This document shows, in pieces, positions 44,492-53,568 of a stretch of 64,000 bases of DNA (position 1 is its first letter; each line of letters opens with the position of its first letter). Source of the stretch: Algoriphagus alkaliphilus (lineage in GTDB: Bacteria; Bacteroidota; Bacteroidia; Cytophagales; Cyclobacteriaceae); NCBI RefSeq assembly GCF_900103735.1, contig NZ_FMXE01000003.1, forward strand, positions 1-64,000, given 5' to 3'. The notes under the pieces are model-generated. The model was not told the origin of the DNA and ran no database searches. It saw only the letters and a program-made list of their open reading frames with translations. The position numbers and the translations under genes were made by a program.

Positions 44492-45154
44492 CTAAATCAA
44501 ATCAAAGGCATGGGCAAATCGGATGTAGTCATACTGAGATTTTGCCTGCAGCTTTTCCTTAATATTTCTTCGGTGAGTGGTAGCTGTCATATCTGAGATA
44601 AAAAGAATTTCTGAAATTTCAGGGGAGGAATGTCCTAATGCCAAAAGCCTCAAGACCTCTTTTTCCCTCGTAGAGAGTTTGGAGAAAATTTGAATGTTTT
44701 TTCGAAGAAAATTATTTTCATCCAATATTCGCTGAGACTTGGCAGCGATATGGTGTTGGGCATCTACAGGGATTGAGGTCGTCAGGGTTAGGACCGGTTT
44801 ATTATCTTTATCTCTTAGCAATATTTTTATACTACTAAGAAACCAAGCCCACTCCATGTTTGGCATTTGACGGACTTGTTGAAAAAAACTGACTATTTCA
44901 TCGTCGTTATTTCGTTCCAGCAAGCCGAGGATTTTTGGAACATAATCTTTGGCGTCTTCCGGGTTAAAAAACCGTTCATGGTACTCCAAACCCATTTCAA
45001 TTAATTCTTTTAAGCTTACACCTAGACCCTGAAGTGCCATCTCAGACATATAGACTACTGTTGAATCACGGATATCATGAATGATAATCATAGCAGGCAG
45101 GTTTTTTTCAATAGACTTTATCTCCTCGATTTTTTGTTTGATCAATTCGTTCAT
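44492..45154 (-). CDS. PAS-like sensor with LuxR-type HTH
   Basis: This 220-aa protein has an N-terminal PAS-like domain (AMIIIHDIRDSTVVYMSEMALQGLGV, FNPEDAKDYVPKIL). The C-terminal LuxR/GerE HTH is LSTREKEVLRLLALGHSSPEISEILFISDMTATTHRRNIKEKL. It is a paralogue of 27288-28013, with the same build and the HTHRRNIK recognition helix. No receiver domain is present, so the PAS part is the likely sensory unit. Confidence 0.85.
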   Translation of the reverse strand: MNELIKQKIEEIKSIEKNLPAMIIIHDIRDSTVVYMSEMALQGLGVSLKELIEMGLEYHERFFNPEDAKDYVPKILGLLERNNDDEIVSFFQQVRQMPNMEWAWFLSSIKILLRDKDNKPVLTLTTSIPVDAQHHIAAKSQRILDENNFLRKNIQIFSKLSTREKEVLRLLALGHSSPEISEILFISDMTATTHRRNIKEKLQAKSQYDYIRFAHAFDLI

Positions 45155-45383
45155 TGGGAAATTCTAATTGTTCTGCCTTTCTTTTTGTCGAGGTTAATTT
45201 AATTACATCTAAGAATTAAAAATCAAAATTGTTTGAAGTGAAATTTGATTCTTATAGTTCACATCCATGGTTAACTTAAATTTGAACAAACGAAACACAA
45301 AGGGGGAAGAGTAATCCTCCGTTTTTTATGACATTATTGTTTTTTGTGGCTTGGGCGACTCTAAGTTTTAATCTTTTGAGCTA

Positions 45384-45569
45384 ATGCTAGAACCGCTGCA
45401 AATCGTCACCTTATTCCTTGGAATTGGATTTATTCTCTCCTTGATTCAGGATGCACATTTAAGGAAGCCCTTTCTTTCCAAGGCTGGATTCAGACTGGTT
45501 AGTTTTGGTTCGTTCTGTTTTTTTCTGTTGGGCTCTTTCGCTTCTCTGAAGTTTCTTTTTGGGTTCTAA
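45384..45569 (+). CDS. Small two-helix membrane protein
   Basis: This 61-aa protein has two hydrophobic helices (IVTLFLGIGFILSLI and VSFGSFCFFLLGSFASLKFLF) joined by a short basic loop. No family is recognised. The gap from here to the tRNA (45570-45914) contains a short tandem repeat, a hairpin terminator and no credible gene. Confidence 0.45.
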   Translation: MLEPLQIVTLFLGIGFILSLIQDAHLRKPFLSKAGFRLVSFGSFCFFLLGSFASLKFLFGF

Positions 45570-45582
45570 AGCTTTTTTCAAT

Positions 45583-45631
45583 TCGTACACATCGTACACA
45601 TCGTACACATCGTACCCCTCGCACGGTACGA
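45583..45631. repeat. 9-bp tandem repeat TCGTACACA plus inverted repeat
   Basis: TCGTACACA occurs three times in a row (45583-45609), followed by a partial fourth unit. The array ends in an inverted pair TCGTACC / GGTACGA (45610-45616 and 45625-45631). It is noncoding and could be a protein-binding array or slippage-prone spacer. Confidence 0.7.
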
Positions 45632-45870
45632 ATCGTTCGAGGTCTGAAAGGGCAATCGGTTCAAATGAATTTGATTTCGAAAAGCATTACGAACCTATCC
45701 CCGGATTTTTCCTGATTTACTTAGGTAATTGGCTCGCTGCTTTGAAGCATATTAAAAAATGATTATTTCTTGATCGCTACTAACGATGATGGGTTTAAAA
45801 AATTAGCAGAAGTATCGAATCCAAAAACCGTTCAAATTCGCTACTAATTTCGCTACTAAAATCAAAAAAT

Positions 45871-45907
45871 AAACCCTAACTATCAATATTTTAGATAGTT
45901 AGGGTTT
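45871..45907 (-). terminator. Terminator of tRNA-Ser
   Basis: A 14-bp perfect stem (AAACCCTAACTATC / GATAGTTAGGGTTT) with a 9-nt loop lies 8 bp beyond the 3' end of the minus-strand tRNA. Confidence 0.85.
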
Positions 45908-45914
45908 TTACTTG

Positions 45915-46003
45915 CAGAGGGTGGGGGATTCGAACCCCCGGTACAGTTTAACCCGTACGACAGTTTAGCAAACTGTTGGTTTCAGCCACTCACCCAACCC
46001 TCT
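45915..46003 (-). tRNA. tRNA-Ser (anticodon GCU)
   Basis: On the minus strand, the 7-bp acceptor stem AGAGGGT/ACCCTCT is followed by discriminator G. The D-arm is GTGAGTGGCTGAAACCA, the anticodon arm CAGTTTGCTAAACTG reads GCT, and a long class-II variable arm precedes the T-arm GGGGGTTCGAATCCCCC. About 89 nt, CCA not encoded. The long variable arm and G discriminator are serine features. Confidence 0.95.
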
Positions 46004-46157
46004 AATCCGGTTAGCTCTTTGGCTTAAGTGATGCAAATATAATCCAATTGAAAAGATTTAAACAAGAGCTGAAGGCTAAACAACCATTCTTTCACTAAAA
46101 TCAAATTAATGCCCTGAAAATCACTTCAATATTTCTTGATTTTTTTAAAAAAAATTG

Positions 46158-46183
46158 AAAAATACCCAGTACTGGGTATTTTT
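46158..46183. promoter_or_regulatory. 26-bp perfect palindrome, possible operator or terminator
   Basis: The two halves are exact reverse complements centred on AGT|ACT (core TACCCAGTACTGGGTA), with A/T tracts outside. It sits 44 bp upstream of the ATG at 46228. No plus-strand gene lies upstream to terminate, so an operator is more likely. Confidence 0.5.
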
Positions 46184-46227
46184 TTGACAGATACTAAAGC
46201 TAATTTTATCGAAACTTAACTTTCAAA

Positions 46228-46482
46228 ATGATTATTCAAACTATTAATTGTGATTTTTTGATTGAGGAAAGCGGCCGAACCAACGGCTGTATTTCGGTAT
46301 ATTCTGATTCCCTGGATGAAATCCAGAGACTTTTTGGCTCCTTGGAAATTGAGCGTTTCGATCGTACGGACTGGAAATATAAAGTATGCACCTGCAAACA
46401 GGATTTGGCCAACGCTTTGATACTGATGGTAAAGGAAATTAACTATTCCGATTTTACTCAGTCTAGATTCCAACAGGCATAG
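46228..46482 (+). CDS. Hypothetical protein, 84 aa
   Basis: This small soluble protein (MIIQTINCDFLIEESGRTNGCISVYSDS... VCTCKQDLANALILMVKEINYSDF) has no recognised domain. The fold may be a small alpha/beta sandwich. It is preceded by a 26-bp palindrome and may be autoregulated. It is a stand-alone gene on its strand. Confidence 0.5.
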   Translation: MIIQTINCDFLIEESGRTNGCISVYSDSLDEIQRLFGSLEIERFDRTDWKYKVCTCKQDLANALILMVKEINYSDFTQSRFQQA

Positions 46483-46725
46483 GTGCTGATTATTTACCAT
46501 TTCGGGTATTTGATTTAAAACTTAAAAAAAAATTCTGTCGCCTTCCTCATTCTTTTTTGGGATGAAAAACATTTTTTATTTCAGTAGCATCTTTTTAGTG
46601 TCTTGGTAAGAATTATCTACTGATTTATTGAGAAATGAGATATATAATTCCATCATTAACCCCTTTTTTTTAATAAAATTTTTTACTCAAATTTCGGATA
46701 GTCATTCATTTACCGACCGAAAGTT

Positions 46726-48027
46726 TTGATCAGCACAGACAGTATCGAAAGCCTTATTCCTGAATTCCTGATGGATTCAAATCACTTTTTTCTCCTTGTC
46801 TCAGACATTGAGGGTAAGGTGGTGAAGGTTAATAGAGGTTTTGAGCGAATAAATTCTAACCCGGTCGATTTTCAATTTTCTGATTTTCTTTCTCCAAATT
46901 CAGAGAAGGAATTTTCTTATTCCTTAGAATTGATGTTGGGATCGCCAAAAATTAGAAGGCATTTGATGCTTGATCATCCTGCATTAAGAAATGAAGGTTT
47001 CTCACAGATTTGGTGGGAGTTTTCAGTAGTGACCACACAAGAGATGGATGTTTCCGGGATTATTGGGATTGGCGTGGGAATGCCGTTCCTCGAACAGGAA
47101 ATGCCCTGGAATAATCTTGTGGACGTTCTTGGTTTTGGTGAGATAGTTTTAGACCAGGAATTTAAGGTCTTGTCTTGGGATGATCGAATTTTAGAATGGT
47201 TTGACCCTAAAGCTGAAAATTGGGAAGGGAAGGAAATATCCAAAACTCTTTTTTTCAAGGATTTGAATCAGTTTAATCATTTGCTCTCTCAAATTTCCTC
47301 GGGAGACAAGCCAATGTGCTTTTTGATTAACACAGATTATCCGGGTAAATCTTCTTTTGCGGCCTTGGTTACCCTTTCGCCTAAAGGATTTCATCTTTTT
47401 TTGATGCCAAAGGCAATTCCTTTTTATTCTAAACCCGAAAAACCTTTAATTCAGAACCAAATGCTTGCGCTATTTACCGGATCTGTATTCATCCTAAATG
47501 ATGCCGGAAAACTTATCCAACAAAACGAATCTGCGAAAAATCTGGGGAGAATTTGGAAAGGAAGGGCCTACTCCGAGGGGTTTGCCTTAAGTTTTCCAAA
47601 CCAAGCCAACCGCTTTTCCAAGCTTTTAAGGGCTATAGAAGATGCGAAAAAAGGACAAACCGAAGAATTGGAAATTAAGTTGTTGATGCCTAATCAAGAA
47701 TTTGCTTTCTGGAATGTAACCATTAAACCTATTTTTTCTGACATAAAAATAGTTGAAGGCGTTTTAATTCAAGTAGTTGATACCACTCCAATCAAGTCTC
47801 AATTGGTAGTCCTGAACAGGGAAAATGACCGACTACGAGACCTGGCCTTGAGTCCATCTCATATTTTGAGGGGGCCACTTTCTTCGATGATGGGAATACT
47901 TGAATTGATGGATTTCAAGCAGTTGGATAGCGAAAATCAAAAGTTATTCGCTTACCTTAAGCCACTGACAAAGGAGTTGGATCAGGTTATTCGGCAGCAT
48001 GCAAAAAAAATGAGCACCTTTAATTAA
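46726..48027 (+). CDS. PAS-domain protein with histidine H-box but no ATPase domain
   Basis: This 433-aa protein has three PAS-like segments (VSDIEGKVVKVNRGFERI; LDQEFKVLSWDDRILEWFDP; LNDAGKLIQQNESAKNL with its PAC EFAFWNVTIKPIFS). A coiled linker and a DHp-like helix pair follow, with SPSHILRGPLSSMMGILELM, where His is in the H-box position. The protein ends there (KKMSTFN) at a terminator. It lacks the N/G1/F/G2 ATPase. It may be a phosphorelay partner or inactive sensor. The start is TTG at 46726; an ATG at 46771 is an alternative. Confidence 0.7.
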   Translation: MISTDSIESLIPEFLMDSNHFFLLVSDIEGKVVKVNRGFERINSNPVDFQFSDFLSPNSEKEFSYSLELMLGSPKIRRHLMLDHPALRNEGFSQIWWEFSVVTTQEMDVSGIIGIGVGMPFLEQEMPWNNLVDVLGFGEIVLDQEFKVLSWDDRILEWFDPKAENWEGKEISKTLFFKDLNQFNHLLSQISSGDKPMCFLINTDYPGKSSFAALVTLSPKGFHLFLMPKAIPFYSKPEKPLIQNQMLALFTGSVFILNDAGKLIQQNESAKNLGRIWKGRAYSEGFALSFPNQANRFSKLLRAIEDAKKGQTEELEIKLLMPNQEFAFWNVTIKPIFSDIKIVEGVLIQVVDTTPIKSQLVVLNRENDRLRDLALSPSHILRGPLSSMMGILELMDFKQLDSENQKLFAYLKPLTKELDQVIRQHAKKMSTFN

Positions 48028-48036
48028 GGTGCTCAT
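48010..48036 (+). terminator. Terminator overlapping the end of the PAS gene
   Basis: The stem ATGAGCACCTT / AAGGTGCTCAT with loop TAATT is followed by a T-run. It includes the last codons and stop of the PAS gene and separates it from convergent gldH. Confidence 0.85.
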
Positions 48037-48039
48037 TTT

Positions 48040-48495
48040 TTATTGAAGGATTTTGAGTCCGATTGCTTCTATTCCCGGAAGATTATCCTGTCTCATGTAC
48101 TGTAAAAAGATCAATCTTTTGGTTTTTTCTGACAGTTCAAAAGGCAATGTGTCATAAAAAGTGAAAGTATTTCCAAAGCCCGTCCCCTTTGGTTTTCCAT
48201 TTTTCGAATCAAATAAAGGGATATTGATCAATTTATTATCCAAGACTAATCCCGAGGAATCCGCACTTATAATACGAACATAGAAGTTAGAAAAAGGATA
48301 GGTTTCATTGAAGCGAACACCTATGAGCTTTTTACCGCTAATTTGATCCAAGTCCATTAAATCAAACGCTACACTGTCTTTTTCGTGCCATGAATTAGAC
48401 TCGAAGGAATGAAATTCTTCAAATAACCGGCTCTCTGTGCAGGAAAAAAGGAATGGCAACAGTGCCAAAGAAAGTAGTTTACCCCACTTATTCAT
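48040..48495 (-). CDS. gldH: Gliding-motility lipoprotein GldH
   Basis: This 151-aa protein has lipoprotein signal LLSLALLPFLFSC. The mature part (EEFHSFESNSWHEKDSVAFDL, YPFSNFYVRIIS) matches GldH, a periplasmic lipoprotein needed for gliding and type IX secretion functions in Bacteroidota. The start is MNKWG at 48495; the longer frame reads antisense-like basic sequence from the upstream gene's low-complexity tail. It overlaps ricT by 8 bp, a conserved pairing in the phylum. Confidence 0.8.
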   Translation of the reverse strand: MNKWGKLLSLALLPFLFSCTESRLFEEFHSFESNSWHEKDSVAFDLMDLDQISGKKLIGVRFNETYPFSNFYVRIISADSSGLVLDNKLINIPLFDSKNGKPKGTGFGNTFTFYDTLPFELSEKTKRLIFLQYMRQDNLPGIEAIGLKILQ

Positions 48496-49948
48496 TGCCA
48501 CCATTGTTTGGTCCCTGATTTCTTCGAGGAGGAAACTTCCGATTGCCTTCGGTTTTATTTTCGATCGGTTTATTGATTTGATTTTGAGGTTTTTGGCTGG
48601 TTTCCTGATTCGAATTCGGCTTGGGCTTGTTGCGGTTTTTATTTCGTTTTTTTCTTGCTTCATTTCCCTCTTTAGATTCTGCACGGGGAACTGCCTGTGT
48701 CTCCGGAGTTTTTTGTTTTTGGGCATTCCCAAGCGGACTAGTTCCCTTGCCTGAAGACTGAGTTGCTTGAGATTTTTGTGAATTTGGTATCACGGCCTGG
48801 GTAGTCTTGGAAATATCTCCGTTGGGCTGACCTTCCAAACGGCCTTTATTTCTGGGCTTTTTCTTTTTCTTTTTGGTGAATTTTTTATCCAATAGTTCTA
48901 ATTCTCGAGTAGACTGTGCAGCCAAATCTACCACATCGGAAGAATTGTCAACTTTTAAGTTAAAGACTTTTATCCCTTGTTCGTTTAATTCCTGAATCTC
49001 TTTTACACGCTCGCAAGTGATGTTGTGCCAATCATTGTCGTTATTATAGCTAAACCACATCAGCTTACGGAAGATGTCTGTTTTTTGAAGCTTTGCGGGT
49101 CCCGATTCGGTTAAGAGTGGTTTTTCGACCTGAGGAATGTCTTTGATGGCATCCATGTAGGTGTCTAATTCATAGTTTAGGCAGCATTTCAATCTTCCAC
49201 ACTGACCGCTGAGTTTGCCGGGATTGAGTGAAAGGTTCTGATACCTGGCAGCGGAGGTGGTTACATTCTTGAAATCCACCAACCAAGTAGAACAGCAAAG
49301 TTCCCGTCCGCAAACACCCACACCTCCAAGCCTACCAGCCTCCTGACGAAGTGAAATCTGTCGCATTTCTACCCGGATTTTGAACTCTCCGGCAAGTGAT
49401 TTGATTAATTCACGAAAGTCTACGCGATCTTCAGCAGAATAGTAAAACGTTGCTTTGGAATTGTCCGCTTGATATTCTACATCAGACATTTTCATCTGAA
49501 GTTTAAACTCTTCTACTATTTGTCTACAGCGATAAAGTGTTGGAATTTCCCGATTACGAGCTTCCTCCCACTTTTCCATATCTTTTTGATTGGCGACACG
49601 ATAGATTCGGGTAATATTATCATCGTCTCGAACTTTTCGCTTTTGCATTTGCAGTCGGACCAATTCTCCCTGTAGCGAAACGTAACCAATATGGTGGCCA
49701 CTCGGCACATCTACGACTACGGGATCACCCGTATTCAACGCGAGATAATCTACGTTACGGAAATACTCTTTCCTTCCGCCTTTGAATTTGATTTCAACAA
49801 TGTCAAAGTTATCTACTTGAGGGATTCCCATATGGGAAAGCCAGTCAAAGGAGTTCATTTTATTGCAATCGCTCGTGCCGCAGCTGCCATTATTTTGGCA
49901 TCCACCGGTACCTCCTGAGGAGGTGGAGCAGGTACTACATCCAGCCAT
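48488..49948 (-). CDS. ricT: PSP1-domain protein (RicT-like)
   Basis: This 486-aa protein has a Cys-rich N-terminus (CSTCSTSSGGTGGC, CGTSDC). A PSP1 domain follows, with VEIKFKGGRKEYFRNVDYLALNTGDPVVVD, RVGGVGVCGRELCCSTWL-like sequence, and LSGQCGRLKCCLNYE in which conserved cysteines bind Fe-S in the B. subtilis Ric complex. The C-terminal ~120 residues are low-complexity (Lys, Asn, Gln, Pro; KKKKKPRNKGR). Bacteroidota members sit before gldH. The role in this phylum is not settled. Confidence 0.85.
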   Translation of the reverse strand: MAGCSTCSTSSGGTGGCQNNGSCGTSDCNKMNSFDWLSHMGIPQVDNFDIVEIKFKGGRKEYFRNVDYLALNTGDPVVVDVPSGHHIGYVSLQGELVRLQMQKRKVRDDDNITRIYRVANQKDMEKWEEARNREIPTLYRCRQIVEEFKLQMKMSDVEYQADNSKATFYYSAEDRVDFRELIKSLAGEFKIRVEMRQISLRQEAGRLGGVGVCGRELCCSTWLVDFKNVTTSAARYQNLSLNPGKLSGQCGRLKCCLNYELDTYMDAIKDIPQVEKPLLTESGPAKLQKTDIFRKLMWFSYNNDNDWHNITCERVKEIQELNEQGIKVFNLKVDNSSDVVDLAAQSTRELELLDKKFTKKKKKKPRNKGRLEGQPNGDISKTTQAVIPNSQKSQATQSSGKGTSPLGNAQKQKTPETQAVPRAESKEGNEARKKRNKNRNKPKPNSNQETSQKPQNQINKPIENKTEGNRKFPPRRNQGPNNGGNE

Positions 49949-49988
49949 AGTATATATTCAGGGCTTTCGCCTCGATTAGTTTTTAGAT

Positions 49989-51278
49989 TTAATTCATCAA
50001 TTTTAAGATATCTTGTCCGATATCTTTTCGGTAGTAGGCTTTTTCCCAGCTTATTTTTTCTACCGTGTTAAAAGCATTTTCCAATGCGGTTTCCAAATTT
50101 TCTCCAAGCCCTGTCACAGCAATTACGCGTCCCCCTTGATTGACTAATTTTCCTTCCGGGTTCTCTGATGTGCCGGCATGGAAAATGATGCTAGCGCTAG
50201 GATCTGAAGGCAATGAAATTGGAAATCCCTTTTCATATGTACCGGGATAACCTCCGCTGACCATTACCACCGTCGTAGCATAGTCTGGAGATATCTTCAG
50301 GTCGTATCCTGCTAAAGTCCCAGTGGCAATACCTTTCAAAAGTTCGACAAAATCACTTTCAATTCTTGGCAATACAGCCTCGGTTTCAGGATCACCCATT
50401 CGGACATTATATTCGATAACCGATGGGTTGCCATCATCATTCATCAGTCCAATAAAAAGGAATCCTTTAAAGTCAATTTTCTCCTTTTCCAGTCCGGCAA
50501 TGGTAGGTTTTACGATTTGCTCTTCGACTTTTTTCAGGAATTCAGCATTTGCGAAAATCACGGGACTCACAGCACCCATTCCGCCAGTGTTCAATCCTGT
50601 ATCACCTTCCCCGATACGTTTGTAATCTTTTGCCTCCGGCAATATTTTATAACTCTTGCCGTCAGTCGCTACAAAAATCGAAAGTTCTATTCCATTTAGA
50701 AATTCTTCTACCACAACTTTTGACGAAGCATCGCCAAATTTAGCCTCAAGCAGCATTTCTTTTAATGATTCTTTTGCTTCAGCCAAACTCAGGCAGATCA
50801 ATACACCCTTTCCCGCAGCTAGTCCGTCAGCCTTCAACACTATTGGTAGATTTTGATTTTCTAAATAGGCCAATCCCGCATCTATCTGTGCTGCAGTAAA
50901 GGTTTCGTAGGCTGCTGTTGGTATATTATTTCGCTGCATGAAGCGCTTGGAGAAATCCTTACTTCCCTCCAATGTGGCCCCCAACTGTGTAGGGCCAACG
51001 ATCGGAAGATTTGCTGTATCCGGCTTAGATCTGAGAAAGTCCACCAATCCTTTAACCAAAGGCTCCTCAGGTCCCACGACGACCATATCAATGGAATTAT
51101 CCAGGATAAACTGATGGATTCCACTGAAATCAATAACAGAAAGTGCAATATTTTTGGCGATGTTAGCTGTGCCTGCATTTCCAGGTGCTACATAGAGCTG
51201 TCCGCATTGAGGACTTTGTACAATCTTCCAAGCAAAGGCATGCTCTCTGCCTCCGCTTCCCAATAAGAGTATATTCAT
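49989..51278 (-). CDS. purD: Phosphoribosylamine-glycine ligase
   Basis: This 429-aa ATP-grasp enzyme of purine synthesis (PRA + glycine to GAR) starts with MNILLLGSGGREHAFAWKI. VVVGPEEPLVKGLVDFL, the ATP-grasp loop LPIVLKADGLAAGKGV, VVEEFLNGIELSIF, GEGDTGLNTGGMGAVSP and EYNVRMGDPETEAVLPR all match the family. It is a full-length gene, 15 bp downstream of recQ. Confidence 0.97.
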   Translation of the reverse strand: MNILLLGSGGREHAFAWKIVQSPQCGQLYVAPGNAGTANIAKNIALSVIDFSGIHQFILDNSIDMVVVGPEEPLVKGLVDFLRSKPDTANLPIVGPTQLGATLEGSKDFSKRFMQRNNIPTAAYETFTAAQIDAGLAYLENQNLPIVLKADGLAAGKGVLICLSLAEAKESLKEMLLEAKFGDASSKVVVEEFLNGIELSIFVATDGKSYKILPEAKDYKRIGEGDTGLNTGGMGAVSPVIFANAEFLKKVEEQIVKPTIAGLEKEKIDFKGFLFIGLMNDDGNPSVIEYNVRMGDPETEAVLPRIESDFVELLKGIATGTLAGYDLKISPDYATTVVMVSGGYPGTYEKGFPISLPSDPSASIIFHAGTSENPEGKLVNQGGRVIAVTGLGENLETALENAFNTVEKISWEKAYYRKDIGQDILKLMN

Positions 51279-51293
51279 TGACTCGTTTCGTTT

Positions 51294-53471
51294 TTAATTG
51301 GCATGCTCTGAGATGAACTTGATTCGATATACCCGCAGTTCGTCTTCTGCAAAGTCTTCATCGCCCAGCTCTTCCAATGCTGCTTTTATATGATCGGTTT
51401 CTGCATTCATAAAATAATCATGGAGGATGTCTTCCCGCTCGTCGTCCATGATGTGATGAATGTAGTAATCGATATTTAATTTAGTTCCGCTATAGATGAT
51501 TTGCTCAATTTCTTGAAGCAATTCAACCATGGTGATGTTGAGATTCTCTGCGATCTCATCCAAGTCGATCTTGCGGTCAATCTGTTGAATTATTGAAATT
51601 TTAACTTTGGATCGGGCTCCAGCGGTTTTCACCACTACCTCAGCGGCGGTTTCGATCTCATTCTCCTCCACATAGGTAGCGATAAGTTTCAGAAATGGCA
51701 CCCCAAATTTGACAACTTTTCCCATTCCTACACCATTGATCTGTGCCAGTTCTTCTTTTGTTGTGGGGTAGATCGTGGCCATTTCTTCCAAAGAAGGATC
51801 TTGGAATATGATGTAAGGCGGTAGGTTTTTAGTTTTAGCTACGCGCTTTCGTTCTGCCTTAAGTAATTCGAAGAGCTTCTCATCGTAGGCGGGTCCTGAA
51901 CTGATTTGCATATCCTGGGTTTCTTCCTCCGATTCTTTTTCGAAATCATGATCTTTAAAAAGATCTACTGAATAGGGGGAATCAATGAAATCCAAGCCTT
52001 TCTGAGTGATACGAAGAATACCATAGTTTTCAATATCTTTTTCCAACAGCGCAGTAATCATGGCCTGACGGATGACTGAAGTCCAATGCTTTTCGGACTC
52101 CTCTTTCCCTTTTCCAAACACATCGAGGGTATCATGCTTGTAACTTTCGATGTATTCGTCCATTTCGCCTCGAATCACTTTGACCAAATGTTCTAGGCTG
52201 AACCGTTCCTTTGTTTTCTGAACGGCCTCCAAGGCAACAAGAAGGAAGTCCATGCCTTCAAATGTTTCCCTTGCCCGCTTGCAATTATCACAGAATCCGC
52301 AGTCCTCATTGAGCGTTTCTCCGAAATAATTCAAAATAAACTTCCTGCGACAAACTCCTGTTTCAGAAAAGGCAGCCATTTCACCGAGCAGAATCTTGGC
52401 GTTTTCACGCTCTGTGACCGCTTTGTCTTTGTTGAATTTATCCAACTTGACAATGTCCTCGTAGCGATAGAACATCAGGCAATGGCCTTCCAATCCATCC
52501 CGTCCTGCTCTACCCGTTTCTTGATAGTAGCCCTCCAGCGATTTGGGCACATCGTAATGAATTACATAGCGTACATCCGGCTTGTCAATTCCCATCCCGA
52601 ATGCAATGGTTGCCACGATGACGTCCAACTCTTCATTGAGAAAATCATCTTGGGTTTTGATGCGAATGGATGAATCTAAGCCGGCATGGTAAGGGGCTGC
52701 ATCTATCTGATTTACCCTGAGTAACGCTGCAATTTCTTCTACCTTTTTGCGGCTGAGGCAATAGATAATGCCTGACTTACCTTTATGTTGCTTGATAAAT
52801 TTGATCAGGGATTTCTTTGATTCATTTTTTATTTTTGGACGCACTTCATAGAAAAGATTGGTCCGGTTAAAAGAGGATTTGAATAAATCTGCTTCCTCCA
52901 TCTGAAGATTTCGCTGAATATCCTGCTGAACTTTTGGGGTAGCCGTGGCTGTCAGTGCAATGATGGGGAGGTTGGGGGCGATTTGGGCAACGATAGACTT
53001 GATTCTTCGGTATTCCGGGCGGAAGTCATGTCCCCATTCTGAAATACAATGCGCTTCATCAATAGCTACAAAACTGAGGTGAGCGGACTTCAGAAAAGCA
53101 ATATTCTCTTCCTTTGTCAGCGATTCCGGAGCCACGTAGAGCAGCTTCGTGTTTTTTTTCAGCACCTCGTTTTTAACTTTGGTTGCCTCTGATTTTGTCA
53201 GTGTTGAATTCAGAAAATGCGCATTCACACCCACTGCATTCAATTGATCTACCTGATTTTTCATCAAAGCAATCAAGGGTGAGATAACAATGGCCGTCCC
53301 CTCAGATACCACAGCCGGAAGCTGATAGCATAGCGATTTTCCCGCCCCTGTAGGCATGATTACAAAGGTATTCCTCTGATTGAGCAGGTTGTCTATGATG
53401 AGTTCCTGATTCCCACGGAATTGGCTGAATCCGAATATTTTCTTAAGTTCTGCTTTTACTTTTTCTTCCAC
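51294..53471 (-). CDS. recQ: RecQ ATP-dependent DNA helicase
   Basis: This 725-aa 3'-5' helicase has FGFSQFRGNQELIIDNLL, Walker A MPTGAGKSLCYQLPA, DEAH box (VAIDEAHCISEWGHDFRPEY), and motif VI ETGRAGRDG. The zinc-binding cysteines are CRRKFILNYFGE...CGFCDNC, with a winged helix after. The HRDC domain is at ~residues 535-610 (DEKLFELLKAERKRVAKTKNLPPYIIFQDPSLEEMA), with a C-terminal RQC-like extension. It is involved in recombination and repair. Its HRDC domain is a local comparison for the DGR accessory protein at 37603. Confidence 0.96.
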   Translation of the reverse strand: MEEKVKAELKKIFGFSQFRGNQELIIDNLLNQRNTFVIMPTGAGKSLCYQLPAVVSEGTAIVISPLIALMKNQVDQLNAVGVNAHFLNSTLTKSEATKVKNEVLKKNTKLLYVAPESLTKEENIAFLKSAHLSFVAIDEAHCISEWGHDFRPEYRRIKSIVAQIAPNLPIIALTATATPKVQQDIQRNLQMEEADLFKSSFNRTNLFYEVRPKIKNESKKSLIKFIKQHKGKSGIIYCLSRKKVEEIAALLRVNQIDAAPYHAGLDSSIRIKTQDDFLNEELDVIVATIAFGMGIDKPDVRYVIHYDVPKSLEGYYQETGRAGRDGLEGHCLMFYRYEDIVKLDKFNKDKAVTERENAKILLGEMAAFSETGVCRRKFILNYFGETLNEDCGFCDNCKRARETFEGMDFLLVALEAVQKTKERFSLEHLVKVIRGEMDEYIESYKHDTLDVFGKGKEESEKHWTSVIRQAMITALLEKDIENYGILRITQKGLDFIDSPYSVDLFKDHDFEKESEEETQDMQISSGPAYDEKLFELLKAERKRVAKTKNLPPYIIFQDPSLEEMATIYPTTKEELAQINGVGMGKVVKFGVPFLKLIATYVEENEIETAAEVVVKTAGARSKVKISIIQQIDRKIDLDEIAENLNITMVELLQEIEQIIYSGTKLNIDYYIHHIMDDEREDILHDYFMNAETDHIKAALEELGDEDFAEDELRVYRIKFISEHAN

Positions 53472-53568
53472 GAGAAGAAGTGGCTTAGTTAGGTGAAAAT
53501 TGCCTGTAAACAGGAATGAACGATTAGTTTTATACCTTTGTCAAAATTAGTGATTAACCTAGGTAAAA

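Noticed and set aside
45559-45762. A 67-codon plus-strand frame over the TCGTACACA repeats
   Set aside because: Its N-terminal half is only the translated tandem repeat (SYTSYTSY), and it overlaps the end of the previous gene.
45762-45915. A tRNA-Ser attachment site with integrase remnant
   Set aside because: Bases near 45830-45860 (repeated CGCTACTAA) recall integrase-adjacent sequence, but there is no integrase gene and I found no duplicated tRNA end, so there is no support for an att site.
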